A stretch of 10,349 nucleotides of DNA from Deferribacterales bacterium UBA4806 (GTDB lineage: Bacteria > Chrysiogenota > Deferribacteres > Deferribacterales > UBA228), in assembly GCA_002402635.1 (NCBI GenBank), contig DHGE01000123.1, positions 1 through 10,349 of the forward strand. Direction: 5' to 3'. The translations under genes and the position numbers were made by a program. The notes below the pieces were generated by a model, which was given only the letters and a program-made list of their open reading frames with translations, was not told where the DNA came from and did not search any database. The first letter of the stretch is position 1, and each line of letters starts with the position of its first letter. This document shows positions 6,139 to 10,349 of the stretch, piece by piece.

Positions 6139-9006
6139 TTGGTTAGACAGCGCTTATATGGTGTGAGATGGTTTAAACATGAATTTGGTGATTTACCTTA
6201 TTATCAAGTAGTATGGATTCCTGATAGTTTTGGATTTCCTCATTCATTACCACAAATATATAAAAAGAGTGGTGCGAAGTATTTCTTAACTACTAAACTA
6301 GCATGGACATCAGATACAGATAAAATGCATTTTCCTTTTTATACATTTAGATGGAGAAGTCCAGATGGATCAGAACTTATATCATATCAAGCTCCATATG
6401 GCTACACAACTAATCCTGCCACTTTCATTGACATAACTCCTGTTGCTAGCGATTATTTGTCACCATCTGATTTATCTTTAGGTAAACATGGTTTAAAAGG
6501 CGAATATTTTAACAATATGAATTTATCTGGCGAGCCAGCACTTGTTAGATTGGATGAAATGGTCAATTTTGATTGGGGAGATACTTCACCAGATCCCAAA
6601 ATAAATGCAGATAGATTTTCTGTTAGATGGACTGGAAAGTTTGTAGCACCATACACAGGTGAATATAAATTTTATATTAAAACAGATGATGCTTTAAGGT
6701 TTTATTTTAATGATAAATTACTGATAGATAATTGGATAGATAGGTCACCAACAATTGATGAAATTTCATTAGATTTGGAAAAAGGAAAGGCTTATGATCT
6801 AAAAATTGAATATTATGAAAACGGCGGAGGTGCAACTGCCGTATTTGCTATGGAATATCCTGAAGGTGTAGAAGTTCCCAGTAATGTTGCAAGCTCACAA
6901 GATTCTCAACTTAAAAGTGGATTTGATTTTAACAAAGCAAGATTATTGTTACCTGTTTATAGAAATAAAGTATTCAACACAAAGAATAGTTCTACTTTGG
7001 ATAAATATTTTGATAATAAATATATTAATGATATAGCTATTGCGGCTGGCAAAGGTGATCATGGAGAAGGACCAACAGAACAAGAAGTTGAGGCAGCAAT
7101 TTCTTTAGATGAAAGAGATGATTACTCAATCTCAACGCCAAATGAGTTTTTTAATTTAATAGAACAAAAATACGACACTTCTTTAATACCAGTATGGAAT
7201 GATGAATTATTTGTTGAAACACATCGTGGAACATATAGTTCTAAAAGTATTATAAAGAAGCTGGTTAGAGAAGCAGAAAATGCATTGATAACCTCTGAAA
7301 TTTATTCATCTCTTGCAAGGCTATTTGGTTATACTTATCCTGATACTGACCTTTTCAAGGATCCAGAAGCTGGTTGGGTTGAAGGAGTTCAATTAAGCAA
7401 TTTTGATCAAGCTTGGAAATTTGTATGTTTTAACCATTTTCATGACATTCTACCTGGGAGTGCAATTACTCCTGTCTATAAAGATGCGAAGAAGCAATTA
7501 GAAAATGTAATAAATTTTGCCAACAATACTGCCAATGAGAGATTACAATTTGTGGCATCCAAGATAAAAACTGATGATTTTGGTGATGGTGCTGTTGTAG
7601 TATTTAATCCATTGTCATGGAATAGAAAAGATATAGCAAGTCTAAAATGGGAAGATAAGGCAGTTGATGTGTTTAATGCAAAAGGTGAACGAATTCCATC
7701 ACGCATTGTAGAAGAAAATGGAAATAAATATCTAACCTTTTATGCTGATTCTGTTCCTGGAATTGGGTACAAGGTTTTTTATTACAAATTTAAAGATCAA
7801 AATGAGGTTGCAAATAGTATCATTATAGATAGTAAAAAATCATTTGAAAGTCCTTATTACAAATTAGAAGTTGATAAGAATGGTAATATTACTGAATTAT
7901 TTGATAAAGAATTAAATTATCAATTTGTTCCAGATGGAGAAACAATAGGATTAAAGGTATTTATGAATAAACCAAGTTATTGGGGCGCCTGGAATATTGG
8001 TAAAGACTATGTCAAAAGAGATGTGTCAGATCTACTCAAAACTGAATCAGCTAAAGTTATTACCGATGATTCTTTTTCAACACAGATTGATATTAACTAC
8101 AAATACTTTAATGAAAATTTTGATGGTAAAGGCAAATCAGATCCAAAGGAATCTAAGATAACTGAAAGTATAATTCTGTATAAGAATATTAAGAAAATAG
8201 ATGTCAAGTTTAAATATGACTGGTATGGTATGGACACATTAGTTAAATTCAGGATACCAGTTAATTATGATGCAAAATCGACAAAAGTATTTGGTGAAAT
8301 TCCTTATGGTGTATATGAAAGACCAGTTGTACCATCAAATGAATATGAAGAAAGTAAATATGAGTGGCCAGCTTTGACGTGGGTTGCTATAGATGACAGC
8401 TTTAATAATGTTGGATTAGTATTAAGCAATAATGGTAGAAATGGTTATGACTTAAGAGAATGCAGCAATGGAGTAGACAATGATACTGGCAAAAGGGTAC
8501 TTCGTTCTAGTTTAATAAAGCTTTCTTACTATCATATAAGTGAAGGTGATGGTTATACAACTTATGACCAGCCTGAAAACTTATGGATAGAAGAAAACCA
8601 GAATGTAACATACAGTATCTACACATATAATGGTAATTGGAAAGATGCTTCTGCTTGGAGGAAAGGCTATGAACTGAATTATTCTTTAAATTCAATTCCA
8701 GCGGATCCACATCCAGGGACATATAGTGGAAGCAATGCATTTGTGAAGACTTTTGGTGCAGACAATATTAACATATCATCTTTCAAGAAGGCAGAAGATG
8801 ATAATGCATATATTTTAAGATTATTTGAAACAGAAGGAATACCTTCTAAAAATGCTAGAATATATTTCCCATTAAATATTAAAGAAGCCCATGAAACAAA
8901 TCTATTAGAAGATGAAAATGGTAAAAGAATTACTACAGATAGTAATTATCTCTATTTTGATATTGATCCATGGGAAATCAAAACTATTAAAGTATATGTT
9001 CAATAA
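6139..9006 (+). CDS. Downstream fragment of the GH38 alpha-mannosidase (955 residues from TTG)
   Basis: The open frame after the stop runs from 6052; the first usable start is TTG at 6139, with GGTGAAGG just upstream. That resemblance to a ribosome site is explained by the conserved protein motif SGEGLVRQ, and the TTG codes for its Leu, so this is unlikely to be a natural start. A product from here would have no signal peptide and would lack H36 and D38, hence two of four zinc ligands. It keeps the nucleophile Asp (residue 29 of this frame), the inserted PA14, the helical domain (zinc His at residue 435) and the complete C-terminal beta domains. It ends with tandem TAA TAA. Confidence 0.5.
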   Translation: MVRQRLYGVRWFKHEFGDLPYYQVVWIPDSFGFPHSLPQIYKKSGAKYFLTTKLAWTSDTDKMHFPFYTFRWRSPDGSELISYQAPYGYTTNPATFIDITPVASDYLSPSDLSLGKHGLKGEYFNNMNLSGEPALVRLDEMVNFDWGDTSPDPKINADRFSVRWTGKFVAPYTGEYKFYIKTDDALRFYFNDKLLIDNWIDRSPTIDEISLDLEKGKAYDLKIEYYENGGGATAVFAMEYPEGVEVPSNVASSQDSQLKSGFDFNKARLLLPVYRNKVFNTKNSSTLDKYFDNKYINDIAIAAGKGDHGEGPTEQEVEAAISLDERDDYSISTPNEFFNLIEQKYDTSLIPVWNDELFVETHRGTYSSKSIIKKLVREAENALITSEIYSSLARLFGYTYPDTDLFKDPEAGWVEGVQLSNFDQAWKFVCFNHFHDILPGSAITPVYKDAKKQLENVINFANNTANERLQFVASKIKTDDFGDGAVVVFNPLSWNRKDIASLKWEDKAVDVFNAKGERIPSRIVEENGNKYLTFYADSVPGIGYKVFYYKFKDQNEVANSIIIDSKKSFESPYYKLEVDKNGNITELFDKELNYQFVPDGETIGLKVFMNKPSYWGAWNIGKDYVKRDVSDLLKTESAKVITDDSFSTQIDINYKYFNENFDGKGKSDPKESKITESIILYKNIKKIDVKFKYDWYGMDTLVKFRIPVNYDAKSTKVFGEIPYGVYERPVVPSNEYEESKYEWPALTWVAIDDSFNNVGLVLSNNGRNGYDLRECSNGVDNDTGKRVLRSSLIKLSYYHISEGDGYTTYDQPENLWIEENQNVTYSIYTYNGNWKDASAWRKGYELNYSLNSIPADPHPGTYSGSNAFVKTFGADNINISSFKKAEDDNAYILRLFETEGIPSKNARIYFPLNIKEAHETNLLEDENGKRITTDSNYLYFDIDPWEIKTIKVYVQ
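6490..6870 (+). other. PA14 domain inserted in the GH38 catalytic domain
   Basis: About 127 residues from GLKGEYFNN to MEYPEG form a PA14 beta-barrel: FSVRWTGKFVAPYTGEYKF, TDDALRFYFNDKLLIDNW, then LKIEYYENGGGATAVF. PA14 domains bind glycans or shape active-site access in many secreted glycosidases. Here the domain sits between the barrel strand ending in GSELISYQAPYGY and the segment with GKGDHGEGPT, which are close together in ordinary GH38 enzymes. It shares its edges (GLKGEY at the start, VEVP/EVVP at the end) and core motifs with the N-terminal PA14 domain of the GH2 enzyme upstream (about 3090-3533). Confidence 0.8.
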
Positions 9007-9033
9007 TAAAGTTTATTAAGAGGTTGGTAATAT

Positions 9034-10349
9034 ATGAAAAAAAATTATTTAACAATACTTATATTATTTTTATGTGTTGGAATATCCTATGGTGGCGGTA
9101 TTGGAAATATTTTTACAAAGTCACCTACTAGCTATGTAAATCCTATAATTGGCACAGGAGAGATCCCTGAAGCAATGGGGGGTGGTCATACTTATCCTGG
9201 AGTTGGTTATCCATTTGGAATGACGCAGTGGACAGCTCAAACTAATATTCATGGTGATTGGGGTGTTCCTTATTATTATGAAGATGGTGTTATTCAGGGG
9301 ATAAGAGGAACACATTATCCTAGTGGATCATGTATGGATGATTACGGAGCAGTTACAGTTATGCCAATTGTTGGGGAATTAAAAGTTGATCCCGAAGTGC
9401 GTGCTTCCAAATTTAGCCATGATAATGAAATTGCAAAACCTTACTATTACAAGGTGCTTTTAGATGACTATGGTATTACTTCAGAACACACTGCAACAAA
9501 CAGATGTGCAATTTTTCAGTTCACATACCCTAAATCTGATGAGTCATATATATTAGTTAGCCCTACTGAATTAGTTAATTCATTAATCGGAGAAGGTTAT
9601 GTAAAAATAAATATGAGTAATAATGAAGTTGTTGGATACAACTCAAAAGGCGGTGGATGGAGGAACTCTATACCATCACCTTTTGCAGGTTATTTTGTAG
9701 CCAAGTTTGACAGAAAATTTTCAAATTATGGAACGTGGAACAGTGAAAAAATAAACATCAACTCAACAGAAGCTAAAGGCACAGATTCTGTGGGAGCCTT
9801 CGTCAAGTTTTCGACGAAACAAGGTGATAAAGTAAAATTAAAAGTTTGTTCTTCCTTTATTGATGTGGCACAAGCCAGAGACAATATGGCAAAGGAAATT
9901 CCTTCATGGGATATGGATGAAGTTATTAATAAAACAAAAAAGATTTGGGATGACCAATTAAATAAGATAGCTGTCAGAGGAGGCTCAAAAGAACAAAAAA
10001 CTATTTTTTACACATCACTCTATCATGCAATGCTACTTCCTAGAGAGTTTTCTGAATATGGAAGATATTACAGTCCATTCGATGGTAAAATACATCAAGG
10101 TGTCTATTATGATGATTTCTCTATGTGGGATACATTTAGAGCTGAACATCCTCTATTAACAATATTAGAGCCAGAAAGATCTATAGACATGATTAAAACA
10201 TTAATTTCAATGTATGAGGAAGGTGGATGGATACCAAAATGGCCAAATCCTTATTATTCAAATGATATGATAGGTACACACTCAGATTCTATTATAACAG
10301 ATGCTTATCTGAAAGGATTACGTGATTTCGATATTAATAGAGCATATGA
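9034..10349 (+). CDS. Secreted GH92 alpha-mannosidase, cut by the window end
   Basis: The first 438 codons are seen; the gene runs off the window. GH92 enzymes are calcium-dependent, inverting exo-alpha-mannosidases acting on N-glycans and mannans, typically about 700-800 residues. Residues 1-20 are a signal peptide (MKKN then a hydrophobic run to SYG); the Cys at 14 does not make a lipobox. The N-terminal beta domain holds VNPIIGTG (35-42), HTYPGVGYPFGMTQW (52-66) and GTHYPSGSCMDDYG (92-105, matching the family's H-x-SGTGCxDYG). The (alpha/alpha)6 catalytic domain begins near residue 310, with FSMWDTFRAEHPLL (W365 and D366, which I align with mannose-contacting residues of characterised members), then GGWIPKWPN and MIGTHSDSIITDAYLKG. 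The catalytic acid and base lie beyond the window, so activity cannot be judged. AGAGG lies about nine bases before the ATG. It is third in the operon, 27 bases after GH38. No PA14 domain is seen in this part. Confidence 0.9.
   Translation, partial: MKKNYLTILILFLCVGISYGGGIGNIFTKSPTSYVNPIIGTGEIPEAMGGGHTYPGVGYPFGMTQWTAQTNIHGDWGVPYYYEDGVIQGIRGTHYPSGSCMDDYGAVTVMPIVGELKVDPEVRASKFSHDNEIAKPYYYKVLLDDYGITSEHTATNRCAIFQFTYPKSDESYILVSPTELVNSLIGEGYVKINMSNNEVVGYNSKGGGWRNSIPSPFAGYFVAKFDRKFSNYGTWNSEKININSTEAKGTDSVGAFVKFSTKQGDKVKLKVCSSFIDVAQARDNMAKEIPSWDMDEVINKTKKIWDDQLNKIAVRGGSKEQKTIFYTSLYHAMLLPREFSEYGRYYSPFDGKIHQGVYYDDFSMWDTFRAEHPLLTILEPERSIDMIKTLISMYEEGGWIPKWPNPYYSNDMIGTHSDSIITDAYLKGLRDFDINRAY

Larger units (their letters stand above)
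5737..9006 (+). pseudogene. GH38 alpha-mannosidase with inserted PA14 domain, interrupted by an in-frame stop
   Basis: Read through one TAA (codon 105, 6049-6051), this is a 1,088-residue GH38 enzyme that removes terminal alpha-mannose using zinc. AGGAGG lies six bases before the ATG; residues 1-23 form a signal peptide, so the enzyme should be exported. The catalytic domain has H36 and D38 (SHTDAAWLW), the nucleophile and zinc ligand D163 (WIPDSFGF) and D441, the likely acid (GKGDHGEGPT). The fourth zinc ligand is H569 (NHFHDILPGS), in the helical part that follows HRGTYSS; a beta-sandwich C-terminus starts near VVVFNPLSWNR. A PA14 domain (residues 252-378) is inserted in the catalytic domain. 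The stop falls in a conserved stretch: EIYN-stop-IVEKVLKG corresponds to the family's LYxxIKExVKxG, where Lys, Gln or Glu would be expected (AAA, CAA or GAA, one base from TAA). The rest of the frame is intact, so this is a recent nonsense mutation, a sequencing error or, less likely, readthrough. It is second in the operon; GH92 follows 27 bases later. Confidence 0.85.

Noticed and set aside
6139..6141. TTG as the true start of an independent GH38 gene
   Set aside because: The TTG codes for the Leu in the conserved motif SGEGLVRQ, conserved GH38 sequence continues upstream in the same frame to the signal peptide at 5737, and a start here would lose two zinc ligands.
1..10349. CRISPR arrays, insertion sequences, tRNA or rRNA genes
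   Set aside because: No regularly spaced repeats, transposase-like frames, terminal inverted repeats with target duplications, or tRNA-like cloverleafs were seen on either strand.

Overview
The window is AT-rich bacterial DNA, with visibly AT-richer intergenic stretches, Shine-Dalgarno sites of the AGGAGG type and one consensus sigma-A promoter. These traits and the gene content suggest an anaerobic member of the Bacillota. The small cysteine-rich protein at 292-486 resembles a family I associate with Clostridia, Negativicutes and some Deltaproteobacteria, but no gene here fixes the taxon. The standard stop codons are in use.

Layout: positions 1-291 hold no gene, only a repeated short motif and a 24-bp palindrome. 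A 64-residue Cys-rich protein is encoded on the minus strand (292-486). A 583-base divergent intergenic region follows, with a strong hairpin at 931-971. Next comes an MFS transporter of the anion:cation symporter (ACS) type (1070-2320). A 658-base gap then contains a consensus promoter (2671-2698) and a leader of about 275 bases with a 41-codon ORF and a hairpin. From 2979 to the window end, three plus-strand genes form a tight operon (gaps of 34 and 27 bases, each with its own ribosome site). They encode a secreted GH2 glycosidase with a PA14 domain and two Ig-like modules, a secreted GH38 alpha-mannosidase, and a secreted GH92 alpha-mannosidase cut by the window edge.

Together the operon looks like an extracellular mannoside-degrading set, for example for N-glycan or mannan side chains. 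GH38 and GH92 would remove alpha-mannose, and GH2 would remove a beta-linked sugar (possibly beta-mannose; the substrate is not determined from sequence). The MFS protein may import a product or an unrelated organic acid or sugar acid; its link to the operon is only proximity.

Two things stand out. The GH38 gene is interrupted by a single in-frame TAA (6049-6051) that separates two zinc ligands from the rest of the active site, while the frame stays intact on both sides for more than 1,000 codons. The GH38 enzyme also carries a PA14 domain inserted inside its catalytic domain, related in design to the N-terminal PA14 domain of the neighbouring GH2 enzyme.
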